Below are positions 1 through 8,710 of a stretch of 64,000 nt of DNA, one piece after another. This DNA is from Anaerostipes sp. (lineage in GTDB: Bacteria > Bacillota > Clostridia > Lachnospirales > Lachnospiraceae): positions 58,752 to 122,751 of the forward strand of contig NZ_JAGZSD010000016.1 in assembly GCF_018381315.1 (NCBI RefSeq), given 5' to 3'. The notes under the pieces are model-generated. The model was not told where the DNA came from and searched no databases. It saw only the letters and a program-made list of their open reading frames with translations. How positions within the stretch are numbered: the stretch's first letter is position 1; every line of letters starts with the position of its first letter. The translations under genes were made by a program, and so were the position numbers.

Positions 1-2488
1 GGAGACTTTCGATCACTTCCTGTCCGTCCATGAATGCTTCTACATACATACCCGGAATCTGTCCGTCCGGATCCAGTCCGCAGTCTGCTTCCCTGATAAT
101 AAGATCCTGGGAAACGTCTACAAGACGTCTTGTCAGGTATCCTGAATCGGCGGTTCTGAGGGCCGTATCGGAAAGTCCTTTTCTCGCACCGTGGGCAGAG
201 ATAAAGTACTCCAATACATCCAGTCCTTCACGGAAGTTTGACTTGATCGGCAGTTCGATGGTACGTCCTGACGTATCGGCCATCAGTCCACGCATTCCTG
301 CCAGCTGTTTGATCTGCTGGTTGGAACCACGGGCTCCGGAATCGGCCATCATGAAGATGTTGTTGTATTTATCTAATCCTGTAATCAGCTTGTCGGTAAG
401 AACATCATCGGCGTCAAACCATGTCTTGACAACCGCTTTGTAACGTTCTTCCTCTGTCATAAGTCCGCGCTTAAACTGGTTATTAATAAATTCGGACTGA
501 TCCTGTGCTCCTGCAAGAATTTCTTTCTTTTCTTCCGGCACGGTCATGTCAGAGATGGATACTGTCAGGGCACCTCTTGTGGAATACTTGTATCCAAGGG
601 CCTTGATGTCATCCAGCACTTCTGCAGTCTTTGTAGCACCATGAATATTGATACATTTGTCAAGGATCTGTTTTAACTGTTTCTTTCCTACATGGAAATC
701 AATCTCTAAATTCAGGGCATTTTCCGGATCAGAGCGGTCTACAAAACCTAAGTCCTGCATAATGATCTCGTTGAATAAAATTCTTCCGAGAGTACATTCT
801 ACAACCTTGGAAATCTCATTTCCGTCCTTGTCAATCTTTGTACGCCTTACATGAATCCTTGCATGCAGTGTGATTACTTTATTCTCATAGGCAAGGAATG
901 CCTCATTTTCTGACTTGAAGTATTTTCCTTCTCCCTTGTCTCCCTCTTTTTCCAGAGTCAGATAATAAATACCAAGGACCATATCCTGTGAAGGAACGGC
1001 TACCGGGCCTCCGTCAGAAGGTTTCAGCAGGTTGTTCGGTGACAGCAAAAGGAAGCGGCACTCTGCCTGTGCTTCCACAGAAAGCGGAAGATGAACAGCC
1101 ATCTGGTCACCGTCAAAGTCGGCATTGTAAGCAGTACATACCAAAGGATGCAGCTTGATCGCCTTACCTTCTACAAGGATCGGCTCGAACGCCTGGATAC
1201 CAAGTCTGTGCAGTGTCGGTGCACGGTTCAGCATAACCGGATGTTCTTTAATGACATCTTCCAGCACATCCCACACTTCCGGCTGAAGCTTTTCCACCAT
1301 CTTCTTGGCAGATTTAATATTATGGGAAAGTTTTCTTTCCACCAGTTCTTTCATTACAAATGGTTTAAACAGCTCAATCGCCATCTCTTTCGGAAGACCG
1401 CACTGGTAAATCTTCAGTTCCGGTCCTACGACGATAACGGAACGTCCTGAGTAGTCAACACGTTTTCCGAGCAGGTTCTGGCGGAAACGTCCCTGTTTAC
1501 CTTTCAGCATATCGGAAAGGGATTTCAGTGCACGGTTACCCGGTCCTGTTACCGGACGTCCGCGCCGTCCGTTGTCAATCAGCGCATCCACGGCTTCCTG
1601 AAGCATTCGTTTTTCATTTCTTACGATGATATCCGGAGCTCCAAGTTCCAGAAGACGTTTCAAACGGTTGTTCCGGTTGATAATTCTTCTGTATAAGTCA
1701 TTTAAGTCGGAGGTTGCAAAACGTCCTCCGTCCAGCTGTACCATCGGACGGATATCCGGAGGAATGACCGGCACTACGTCCAGAATCATCCATTCCGGGT
1801 TATTCTCAGAATTTAAGAATGCTTCTACCACTTCCAGGCGTTTTACGATTCTGGCCCTTTTCTGTCCTGTGGCTGTCTTAAATTCATCTTTCAGGGATTT
1901 CGCTTCTGCCGGAAGATCGATGGCTTCCAGCAGTTCCTTGATAGATTCAGCGCCCATTCCCACACGGAATGAACTGCCGTATTTGTCATAAGCGTCCCTG
2001 TATTCTTTTTCTGTCAGAACCTGTTTGTATGCCAGGTCTGTCTCCCCTGCATCCAATACGATATAGCAGGCAAAATATAATACTTTCTCAAGGCTCCTCG
2101 GTGAGATATCCAAGATCAGTCCCATACGGCTTGGAATTCCTTTGAAATACCAAATATGGGAGACCGGAGCCGCAAGTTCGATGTGTCCCATGCGTTCACG
2201 GCGCACATTGGCCTTTGTTACCTCAACACCGCATCGGTCACAGACAACACCTTTATATCTGATTTTTTTATATTTACCGCAATGACATTCCCAGTCCTTG
2301 CTCGGCCCGAAGATCTTCTCACAGAAAAGTCCGTCCTTTTCAGGCTTCAAGGTACGATAGTTGATGGTTTCAGGTTTTTTTACTTCTCCCCTGGACCACT
2401 CACGGATCTTTTCCGGGGAAGCCAACCCGATCTTAATTGCATCAAAGGCAATTTTATGATTTGCATATTCGTTGCTTGATCCTATCAT
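1..2488 (-). CDS. rpoC: DNA-directed RNA polymerase subunit beta' (partial, N-terminal ~829 residues)
   Basis: Catalytic beta' subunit of RNA polymerase. The frame starts at ATG 2488 behind GGAAGGAGC and runs off the left edge, so the C-terminal third is missing. The N-terminal zinc-binding cysteines (CHCG, then CDRCG) lie near residues 69-87. The Mg2+-binding active-site motif NADFDGDQM is encoded near 1100-1130 (about residue 455). It lies 30 bp downstream of rpoB and is almost certainly co-transcribed with it. I see no frameshift in the part present. Confidence 0.97.
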   Translation of the reverse strand, partial: MIGSSNEYANHKIAFDAIKIGLASPEKIREWSRGEVKKPETINYRTLKPEKDGLFCEKIFGPSKDWECHCGKYKKIRYKGVVCDRCGVEVTKANVRRERMGHIELAAPVSHIWYFKGIPSRMGLILDISPRSLEKVLYFACYIVLDAGETDLAYKQVLTEKEYRDAYDKYGSSFRVGMGAESIKELLEAIDLPAEAKSLKDEFKTATGQKRARIVKRLEVVEAFLNSENNPEWMILDVVPVIPPDIRPMVQLDGGRFATSDLNDLYRRIINRNNRLKRLLELGAPDIIVRNEKRMLQEAVDALIDNGRRGRPVTGPGNRALKSLSDMLKGKQGRFRQNLLGKRVDYSGRSVIVVGPELKIYQCGLPKEMAIELFKPFVMKELVERKLSHNIKSAKKMVEKLQPEVWDVLEDVIKEHPVMLNRAPTLHRLGIQAFEPILVEGKAIKLHPLVCTAYNADFDGDQMAVHLPLSVEAQAECRFLLLSPNNLLKPSDGGPVAVPSQDMVLGIYYLTLEKEGDKGEGKYFKSENEAFLAYENKVITLHARIHVRRTKIDKDGNEISKVVECTLGRILFNEIIMQDLGFVDRSDPENALNLEIDFHVGKKQLKQILDKCINIHGATKTAEVLDDIKALGYKYSTRGALTVSISDMTVPEEKKEILAGAQDQSEFINNQFKRGLMTEEERYKAVVKTWFDADDVLTDKLITGLDKYNNIFMMADSGARGSNQQIKQLAGMRGLMADTSGRTIELPIKSNFREGLDVLEYFISAHGARKGLSDTALRTADSGYLTRRLVDVSQDLIIREADCGLDPDGQIPGMYVEAFMDGQEVIESL

Positions 2489-2518
2489 TAAGGCTGCTCC
2501 TTCCTTCTAACTGCACTT

Positions 2519-5500
2519 CTATGAAATAGTCGTGTCTTCGCCATCTTCAAAGTTCCCTTCTTTAAATCCTAAAGCACCCAGGGAATCTTCGCTTTCTTCA
2601 TAATTATTAAATACGCTGTCGCCTTCAATCATCGGTTTCAGGTCCTGATTGCTTTCAGCCAGGTCCACATTTTCCTTGATCTCTACTTCCTGCGCATTTT
2701 CATCGAGTACCTTGACGTCTAATGCCAGAGACTGGAATTCTTTCAGCAATACCTTAAAGGATTCCGGAATTCCCGGCTCAGGAATGTTGTCACCTTTGAT
2801 GATCGCCTCATACGTCTTCACACGTCCGATCACGTCATCGGACTTCACTGTCAGGATTTCCTGCAGAGTATAGGATGCCCCATATGCCTCCAGGGCCCAA
2901 ACTTCCATCTCTCCGAAACGCTGTCCTCCGAACTGTGCCTTACCTCCCAGCGGCTGCTGTGTAACCAGAGAATATGGTCCTGTAGAACGGGCATGGATCT
3001 TGTCATCAACCAGGTGGTGGAGTTTCAGGTAATGCATGAATCCGATTGTAACCGGGCTGTCAAACTCTTCTCCGGTACGTCCGTCTCTGAGCTTCACTTT
3101 TCCGGTGCTGTCGATCGGCACGCCTTCCCAGTCTTTTCTGTGGTCCTTGTTTTCTCTCAGATAATCCACCACGCTTGCGTCAACACGCTCTGACCATTTA
3201 GCTTCAAATTCTTCCCAGCTGGTATTGGCAAAATCATTGGCCATTTCCAGTGTAGTTGCAATATCATTTTCATCGGCTCCGTTAAATACCGGAGTCGCAA
3301 CATTAAATCCTAATACTTTGGCTGCAAGGGACAGATGGATTTCCAATACCTGCCCGATATTCATACGTGAAGGCACACCCAATGGGTTCAGCACGATGTC
3401 CAGCGGACGTCCGTTCGGAAGGTACGGCATATCTTCTACCGGAAGAATACGGGAAATTACACCCTTGTTACCGTGACGGCCGGCCATCTTATCTCCCACA
3501 GAAATCTTTCTCTTCTGTGCAATATAGACACGGACCGTTTTATTTACTCCAGGAGGCAGTTCGTCTCCGTTTTCCCTTGTAAAAATCTTTGTATCCATAA
3601 CGACACCGTAAGCCCCGTGCGGAACTCTCAGTGAAGTATCTCTTACTTCTCTTGCTTTCTCACCAAAGATGGCGCGGAGCAGACGCTCCTCTGCTGTCAG
3701 TTCTGTCTCTCCCTTAGGAGTTACTTTTCCGACCAGAATATCACCTGCGCGTACTTCCGCTCCGATGCGGATAATACCGTTTTCATCCAGGTCTTTTAAT
3801 ACATCTTCGCTTAAGCCTGCCAGATCTCTTGTAATCTCTTCTTGTCCAAGTTTGGTATCACGGGCCTCAGCCTCGTACTCTTCGATATGGACAGAGGTGT
3901 ACACATCTTCCTGTACCAGACGCTCGCTTAACAGAACCGCATCCTCGTAGTTATAACCTTCCCAGGTCATAAATCCGATCAGAGGATTTTTACCAAGTGC
4001 CATTTCTCCGCTTTTGGTAGAAGCACCGTCTGCCAGGATATCATCCTTTTTGACATGATCCCCTTCAAAAACAATCGGGCGCTGGTTCATACAGTTCCCC
4101 TGGTTGCTCCTTGCAAACTTAATGACATTGTAGATGTCCTTGCCGCCGTCAGAGTCTCTGCGCACTACAATCCTTGTGCTGGTGGATTTCTCTACCACTC
4201 CGTCGTTCTTCGCAACGATGCAGACACCTGAATCAAAGGCTGCCTTGGATTCCATACCTGTTCCCACGACCGGTGCCTCTGTAGAAAGAAGCGGTACAGC
4301 CTGACGCTGCATGTTGGATCCCATCAGGGCACGGTTTGCATCGTCATTTTCCAGGAACGGGATCATAGATGTAGCTACAGAGAATACCATCTTAGGCGAT
4401 ACATCCATCAGGTCCAGGTTTGCTTTATCAAATTCTGAAGTATCTTCACGGAAACGTCCGGTTACATGGGCATGGACGAAATGTCCTTCCTCATCTAACG
4501 GCTCATTGGCCTGTGCCACGACGAAGTTATCTTCTTCATCAGCAGTAAGGTAAACAACCTCATCTGTAGCAACCGGGTTTTCCGGATCTGTTTTATCCAA
4601 TATACGGTATGGAGCTTCAATAAATCCATACTCGTTGATCCTTGCATAAGTAGCCAGGGAGTTAATCAGACCGATGTTCGGACCTTCCGGGGTCTCGATC
4701 GGACACATTCTTCCGTAATGGGAGTAATGCACATCCCGGACCTCAAATCCGGCACGGTCTCTGGATAAACCTCCCGGTCCCAATGCAGACAGACGGCGCT
4801 TATGGGTCAGCTCAGACAGCGGATTGTTGTGATCCATGAACTGAGACAGCTGAGAACTTCCAAAGAATTCCTTAACCGCTGCAGTTACCGGTTTAATATT
4901 GATCAGAGACTGCGGTGTAATGGTTTCGATATCCTGTGTTGTCATTCTTTCGCGCACAACTCTTTCCAGACGGGAAAGCCCAATCCGGTACTGGTTCTGC
5001 AGAAGTTCTCCGACTGCTCTGATTCTTCGGTTTCCTAAATGGTCAATGTCATCATGGTTTCCAATACCGTACTCCAGATGCATGTTATAGTTAATGGAAG
5101 CTAAAATATCTTCCTTTGTAATGTGTTTTGGAATGAGGTCGTGAATGTTCTTTTTGACAGCATTCTTTAACTCATCCCCGCTCAAACCTTCTGCCAGGAT
5201 TTTTTCCAGTACAGGGTAGAAAACATTCTCGTGGATACCAAGTTCTTCCGGATCAAAATCTACATATTCAGCCATGTTTACGGTCATATTAGACAGTACT
5301 TTGGTATTGCCTAATTCGGTCTGAATCAGCACACTCTGAACGGCAGCGTTCTGGATCTGGTCAGCCAGTTCCAGTGTTACTTCTGTCCCGGCCTGGGCAA
5401 GGATCTCCCCTGTAGAAGTGTCAATCACGTCTTCCGCCAGCATATGGCCTGTGATGCGGTTTCTGAATGCCAGCTTCTTATTAAACTTATAGCGTCCTAC

Positions 5501-6319
5501 TTTTGCCAGGTCATAACGTCTCGGGTCAAAGAACATGCTGTTGATCAGGCTCTCAGCACTGTCCACAGACAGAGGCTCTCCCGGACGGATTTTTTTGTAT
5601 AACTCTAATAAACCATCTTCATAATTATCAGATGGGTCCTTTTCCATACTTGCAAGGATCTTCGGCTCTTCCCCGAATAATTCCTTGATTTCTGCATTAG
5701 TACCGATACCGAGGGCACGGATCAATACGGTAATCGGCACCTTCCTTGTACGGTCCACACGTACATTGAAGACATCGTTGGAGTCTGTCTCGTACTCAAG
5801 CCACGCTCCGCGGTTTGGAATTACTGTAGCAGAATACAGCTCTTTACCGATCTTGTCATGCGCAATTCCATAGTAGATACCAGGAGAACGAACCAGCTGG
5901 CTGACAATGACACGCTCCGCTCCGTTGATCACGAAAGTTCCTGTGTCAGTCATCAAAGGTAAGTCGCCCATAAAAATATCATGCTGTTTGATTTCATCCG
6001 TTTCCTTATTATGAAGTCTTACTTTCACCTTCATCGGAGCGGCATATGTGGCATCCCTCTCCTTACACTCTTCAATGGAATATTTGATATCGTCTCTGCA
6101 CAGCTTAAAATCGATAAATTCCAGGCTAAGCTGGTCGCTGTAATCCCCAATCGGAGAAATGTCCTCAAATACCTCTTTGAGTCCTTCCCCCAAGAACCAG
6201 TTGTAAGAGTCCTTCTGGATTTCAATAAGGTTCGGTACTTCCAAGACGTCATCTTGTCTCGCATAACTCATCCTTATGCTCGTACCCGATTTCATTGGTT
6301 GAATTCTGTTTTTTTCCAT
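2519..6319 (-). CDS. rpoB: DNA-directed RNA polymerase subunit beta
   Basis: Beta subunit of RNA polymerase, 1266 residues, full length for a clostridial RpoB. The rifampicin pocket (SSQLSQFMDHNNPLSELTHK, then RRLSALGPGG) has the sensitive-type Asp, His and Ser at the usual resistance positions, so no rifampicin resistance is predicted. I start it at ATG 6319 with AAGAGGTG upstream. A GTG four codons earlier is in frame but overlaps that ribosome binding site. Its own promoter lies at 6445-6473, behind a terminator that follows rplL. Confidence 0.98.
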   Translation of the reverse strand: MEKNRIQPMKSGTSIRMSYARQDDVLEVPNLIEIQKDSYNWFLGEGLKEVFEDISPIGDYSDQLSLEFIDFKLCRDDIKYSIEECKERDATYAAPMKVKVRLHNKETDEIKQHDIFMGDLPLMTDTGTFVINGAERVIVSQLVRSPGIYYGIAHDKIGKELYSATVIPNRGAWLEYETDSNDVFNVRVDRTRKVPITVLIRALGIGTNAEIKELFGEEPKILASMEKDPSDNYEDGLLELYKKIRPGEPLSVDSAESLINSMFFDPRRYDLAKVGRYKFNKKLAFRNRITGHMLAEDVIDTSTGEILAQAGTEVTLELADQIQNAAVQSVLIQTELGNTKVLSNMTVNMAEYVDFDPEELGIHENVFYPVLEKILAEGLSGDELKNAVKKNIHDLIPKHITKEDILASINYNMHLEYGIGNHDDIDHLGNRRIRAVGELLQNQYRIGLSRLERVVRERMTTQDIETITPQSLINIKPVTAAVKEFFGSSQLSQFMDHNNPLSELTHKRRLSALGPGGLSRDRAGFEVRDVHYSHYGRMCPIETPEGPNIGLINSLATYARINEYGFIEAPYRILDKTDPENPVATDEVVYLTADEEDNFVVAQANEPLDEEGHFVHAHVTGRFREDTSEFDKANLDLMDVSPKMVFSVATSMIPFLENDDANRALMGSNMQRQAVPLLSTEAPVVGTGMESKAAFDSGVCIVAKNDGVVEKSTSTRIVVRRDSDGGKDIYNVIKFARSNQGNCMNQRPIVFEGDHVKKDDILADGASTKSGEMALGKNPLIGFMTWEGYNYEDAVLLSERLVQEDVYTSVHIEEYEAEARDTKLGQEEITRDLAGLSEDVLKDLDENGIIRIGAEVRAGDILVGKVTPKGETELTAEERLLRAIFGEKAREVRDTSLRVPHGAYGVVMDTKIFTRENGDELPPGVNKTVRVYIAQKRKISVGDKMAGRHGNKGVISRILPVEDMPYLPNGRPLDIVLNPLGVPSRMNIGQVLEIHLSLAAKVLGFNVATPVFNGADENDIATTLEMANDFANTSWEEFEAKWSERVDASVVDYLRENKDHRKDWEGVPIDSTGKVKLRDGRTGEEFDSPVTIGFMHYLKLHHLVDDKIHARSTGPYSLVTQQPLGGKAQFGGQRFGEMEVWALEAYGASYTLQEILTVKSDDVIGRVKTYEAIIKGDNIPEPGIPESFKVLLKEFQSLALDVKVLDENAQEVEIKENVDLAESNQDLKPMIEGDSVFNNYEESEDSLGALGFKEGNFEDGEDTTIS

Positions 6320-6444
6320 GGACGTGTTCACCTCTTGATTTCTACATGGTTTATATACTACTCATTGTGCGAATCTCTCACAATTTAAATAACGAAAAAA
6401 AGGCTTGGCTATGGGCATACAATCCCATACTAAAGCATCGCCTA

Positions 6445-6473
6445 ATAATACCACAGTGTCTATACTATGTCAA
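6445..6473 (-). promoter_or_regulatory. Strong sigma-A promoter for rpoB-rpoC
   Basis: On the minus strand a perfect TTGACA (6473-6468) is followed after exactly 17 bp by TATTAT (6450-6445). It lies about 125 bp upstream of the rpoB start and downstream of the rplL terminator. So rpoBC can be transcribed independently of the ribosomal-protein genes. Confidence 0.85.
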
Positions 6474-6492
6474 GAACAATTTTCAATAGACG

Positions 6493-6526
6493 CAAAAAGA
6501 ATCGGACTGGCAGAGCCAGCCGATTC
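6493..6526 (-). terminator. Terminator/attenuator between rplL and rpoB
   Basis: The minus strand reads GAATCGG-CTGGC-TCTG-CCAG-CCGATTC (one unpaired base) followed by TTTTTG. It sits 40 bp after the rplL stop, so it ends or attenuates rplJL transcripts before rpoB. Confidence 0.85.
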
Positions 6527-6565
6527 TTTCATGAAGTTTTCTTACATTAGATATTGAACAAAGAA

Positions 6566-6934
6566 CTATTTTAAAGTTACTTTTGCTCCTTCGCCTTCTA
6601 ACTTAGCTTTGATATCTTCTGCTTCTGCTTTAGATGCAGCTTCTTTGATTACTTTAGGAGCTCCGTCAACTAATTCTTTAGCTTCTTTTAATCCTAATCC
6701 TGTTACTTCACGGACAACTTTGATAACTTTAACCTTAGCTCCGCCGATTTCTGTAAGCTCTACATCAAATTCGTCTTTTTCTTCAGCTGCTGCACCGTCT
6801 GCTGCTCCGCCTGCTGCTACAACAACACCTGCTGCTGCAGATACACCGAATTCTTCTTCACATGCTTTTACTAAATCATTTAATTCTAATACTGATAAAC
6901 CTTTAATAACTTCAATAATTTCCTGAGTTGTCAT
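6566..6934 (-). CDS. rplL: 50S ribosomal protein L7/L12
   Basis: Stalk protein of the large ribosomal subunit, 122 residues. An N-terminal dimerisation domain (MTTQEIIEVIKGLSVLELND...) is followed by an Ala-Gly-rich hinge near residues 35-52. The conserved C-terminal factor-binding domain contains GLGLKEAKELVDGAP. Start ATG with AGGAGGAAAT upstream. It follows rplJ by about 40 bp, the usual arrangement that lets the L10 leader control both stalk proteins. Confidence 0.98.
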   Translation of the reverse strand: MTTQEIIEVIKGLSVLELNDLVKACEEEFGVSAAAGVVVAAGGAADGAAAEEKDEFDVELTEIGGAKVKVIKVVREVTGLGLKEAKELVDGAPKVIKEAASKAEAEDIKAKLEGEGAKVTLK

Positions 6935-6975
6935 TTTTATTTCCTCCTGATAATTAATTTAATGTAAACTGCTGA

Positions 6976-7497
6976 TTATTCAGCAGCTTCTGCTGCTTCT
7001 TCTGCCGGAGCATCTCCGTCTTTCTCTGCGATCTGTTTAATAACACGAGCAAAGTTTGTAATTGGAGACTGGATGCTTCCAAGGAATTTTGCGAGCAATT
7101 CGTCTCTTGACGGAATGCTTGCGATAACCTGTACGCCGTCTTTGTCATAGAAAGTTCCTTCTACAACCGCAGACTTCAGGTTGAATACTTCAATGTTCTT
7201 TGCATATTTTGCTAAGATCCTTGCCGGTGCAGTTGCGTCTGTTTTAGAAACAGCGATCGCAGTCGGCCCTGTAAGATCAGCAGTTAACGGTTCGAATTCC
7301 GTATCTTTTACCGCAAAACGAATCATTGTGTTCTTGTATACCTTGTACTCTACACCTGCTTCTCTTAATTCCTTACGCATTGCTGTATCTTCTTCTACAG
7401 AGATACCACGGTAAGAAACTAAAACTGCTGACTGAGCATCTGTAAGCAATTCTTTGATTTCGTTAACGATAGGTTGTTTTAATTCTACTTTTGCCAT
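6976..7497 (-). CDS. rplJ: 50S ribosomal protein L10
   Basis: Scaffold of the ribosomal stalk and autoregulator of its operon, 173 residues, normal for L10. Start ATG 7497 (MAKVELKQPIVNEIKELL...) has AAGGAGG 13 nt upstream. A longer in-frame reading back to 7755 would add 86 residues, but these are translated from a dispersed repeat and the leader, so I reject it. The C-terminus ends in an Ala/Glu-rich tail. The distance from the leader attenuator to this start (about 235 bp) is enlarged by the inserted repeat at 7551-7697. Confidence 0.97.
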   Translation of the reverse strand: MAKVELKQPIVNEIKELLTDAQSAVLVSYRGISVEEDTAMRKELREAGVEYKVYKNTMIRFAVKDTEFEPLTADLTGPTAIAVSKTDATAPARILAKYAKNIEVFNLKSAVVEGTFYDKDGVQVIASIPSRDELLAKFLGSIQSPITNFARVIKQIAEKDGDAPAEEAAEAAE

Positions 7498-7550
7498 GAT
7501 GAATGGTGCACCTCCTTGATTTATTTTAGTGTACCGCCGCGTGGAATGTA

Positions 7551-7697
7551 ATAGAACAAAGTGGACAAGTCCACTAAGACTCCTGAATCCCTTACTCTTT
7601 GAGGAGCTTGGCAGCTTTTGCGCCAAATGCGGTTTGACAAAGTCAAATAGTTTCCTTTTGCATTTGTGTGCATCCTCACGGAGTGTTTTTGTTCTAT
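7551..7697. repeat. Dispersed structured repeat, copy A, with terminal inverted repeats
   Basis: A 147-bp element bounded by ATAGAACAAA (7551-7560) and its exact complement TTTGTTCTAT (7688-7697). Inside are nested inverted repeats: AAATGC/GCATTT, TTTGAC-AAA-GTCAAA, and GTGGAC-TT-GTCCAC near the left end. A related copy at 22680-22814 is about 70% identical by eye and keeps the same pairings, one of them by a compensating base-pair change. The ends resemble a MITE-like element with a TA target, but no transposase is in the window. Confidence 0.75.
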
Positions 7698-7726
7698 GGG
7701 AAATTTCACAGGAATTTTCTATAGAA

Positions 7727-7760
7727 TAAGAAAAGCCCTTTGTCCGCAAAGACAAAGGGC
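7727..7760 (-). terminator. rplJ leader attenuator (intrinsic terminator)
   Basis: The minus strand reads GCCCTTTGTC-TTTGCG-GACAAAGGGC followed by TTTTCTTATT. This is the terminator hairpin that normally follows the L10-binding leader. Confidence 0.9.
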
Positions 7761-7762
7761 AT

Positions 7763-7846
7763 AATTAGCTGATAACTAATCATCATCCTCGGCAGGTAGA
7801 TCTACGTTATGCCATATGGCACCTGCTGTCTTCGGCAGTGATACTG
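7763..7846 (-). ncRNA. Ribosomal protein L10 leader (autoregulatory 5' UTR)
   Basis: The transcript carries the diagnostic L10-leader sequences CTGCCGAAGACAGCAGGTGC and, downstream, TCTACCTGCCGAGG, which pair to form the L10(L12)-binding element. Excess L10 is known to bind this leader and lower expression of rplJL. It lies just downstream of the promoter at 7851-7879 and just upstream of the attenuator at 7727-7760. Confidence 0.9.
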
Positions 7847-7850
7847 TAGT

Positions 7851-7879
7851 AATATATCATATGGTGCCGAAAACGTCAA
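7851..7879 (-). promoter_or_regulatory. Promoter of the rplJ-rplL operon
   Basis: Minus strand TTGACG (7879-7874), 17-bp spacer, TATATT (7856-7851), immediately ahead of the L10 leader. Confidence 0.85.
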
Positions 7880-7894
7880 CTGGTTTTATAAAAT

Positions 7895-8233
7895 TTATTC
7901 TATCTCATTTAGTTCTCTTGTTTCTTCCGCAAATATCTGAACCAAATCGTAATTTTTCCCCACATCAGTAACCTCAAACTGACCCACACAGCGGCTGAGC
8001 CAGGGAAGATCCTTTTTCATTTTATGGATCATCTCAAATATATATAAATCTGTTGTTTTAAATGCAGAGTGATAACCTGAATACTGCATATGGATAAATT
8101 TATGACTTTGCAGAAAATACTGAATCCTCTGATAAGCATTTTGCGGATTCCTGGCAGAAAAATTCTCTTTCAGTGCTTTTATCTGCAGATCAAAATAAAT
8201 TGCCTTATAATGCTTCTTTTCTTTATACTCCAT
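7895..8233 (-). CDS. vapD: VapD-family endoribonuclease (toxin of a probable TA pair)
   Basis: 112 residues. The N-terminal KAIYFDLQIKALKE strand, the central helix and the C-terminal LPWLSRCVGQFEVTDVGKNYDL block match the VapD family, which is Cas2-related and has a ferredoxin-like fold. VapD proteins from other bacteria cleave RNA and act as toxins. The ATG overlaps the stop of the upstream gene by one base (TAATG), which implies translational coupling. No cas genes or CRISPR repeats are near, so this is not a Cas2. The family call is fairly firm; toxin activity is inferred. Confidence 0.75.
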   Translation of the reverse strand: MEYKEKKHYKAIYFDLQIKALKENFSARNPQNAYQRIQYFLQSHKFIHMQYSGYHSAFKTTDLYIFEMIHKMKKDLPWLSRCVGQFEVTDVGKNYDLVQIFAEETRELNEIE

Positions 8234-8568
8234 TACGCTGCACTGGTCCTTTTCGTATAAAAATACAGCACATCTTCTACTGAAAAATCTGTTTCGTCCA
8301 CTCCGTCATCACTGTTATACCATATCCATTTTATTACATTGTCCATAAACCACTCTTTCTCTTTCAGCTGAGTTATGATACATCCGAATGCTCCATAATC
8401 TTTTGCATTTCCTTTTCCGCAAAAAACTAATGTACCATCTTCTTTCCGGATCATAAGAATATCATGTCTAAAAAAACTCTTTTCAAGCACCCGGTAAATA
8501 TCGTCCACGTTATATTTATGTTCTGACTCAATCTTTGATTCGTCTAATTTGATTTCTAATTTTAACAT
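8233..8568 (-). CDS. Small protein upstream of vapD, candidate antitoxin
   Basis: 111 residues, acidic, no signal peptide or membrane segment. The C-terminal half carries EWFMDNVIKWIWYNSDDG, a composition I associate with short proteins found next to vapD, but I cannot name a family. Start ATG 8568 follows GGGGAGGA, and a promoter lies at 8592-8620. Being first in a two-gene operon and overlapping vapD by one base fits an antitoxin role. That role is inferred from position only. Confidence 0.6.
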   Translation of the reverse strand: MLKLEIKLDESKIESEHKYNVDDIYRVLEKSFFRHDILMIRKEDGTLVFCGKGNAKDYGAFGCIITQLKEKEWFMDNVIKWIWYNSDDGVDETDFSVEDVLYFYTKRTSAA

Positions 8569-8591
8569 GGCGTCCTCCCCTTTTTTATTTT

Positions 8592-8620
8592 ATTATACTC
8601 TTCCCCAATAGAAATGTCGA
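8592..8620 (-). promoter_or_regulatory. Promoter of the vapD operon
   Basis: Minus strand TCGACA (8620-8615), 17-bp spacer, perfect TATAAT (8597-8592). It lies 24 bp upstream of the first gene's ATG. Confidence 0.75.
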
Positions 8621-8664
8621 TATTTTACATTTTGTTTTTTCTTATTCCCAGTACATCTTCTTCA

Positions 8665-8699
8665 TTAATAAAACCCGGGAAATTTTTATACTTCCCGGG
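8665..8699 (-). terminator. Terminator of the amino-acid ABC operon
   Basis: The minus strand has CCCGGGAA...TTCCCGGG with a 10-nt loop, followed by TTTTATTAA, 12 bp after the binding-protein stop. Confidence 0.85.
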
Positions 8700-8710
8700 C
8701 TAAACATTTG

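Noticed and set aside
7521..7709. Short minus-strand frame rich in His/Lys/Arg
   Set aside because: It is a reading of the dispersed repeat. A frame with the same phrases appears in the second copy at 22673-22894, as expected for non-coding repeats.
7498..7755. 86-residue N-terminal extension of L10 in the same frame
   Set aside because: It is translated from the inserted repeat and part of the leader hairpin. The family start has a strong AAGGAGG, and the extension has none.
7895..8233. Cas2 of a CRISPR system
   Set aside because: The fold is Cas2-related, but the LPWL...VTDVG block is VapD-like, and no repeats or cas genes are present.
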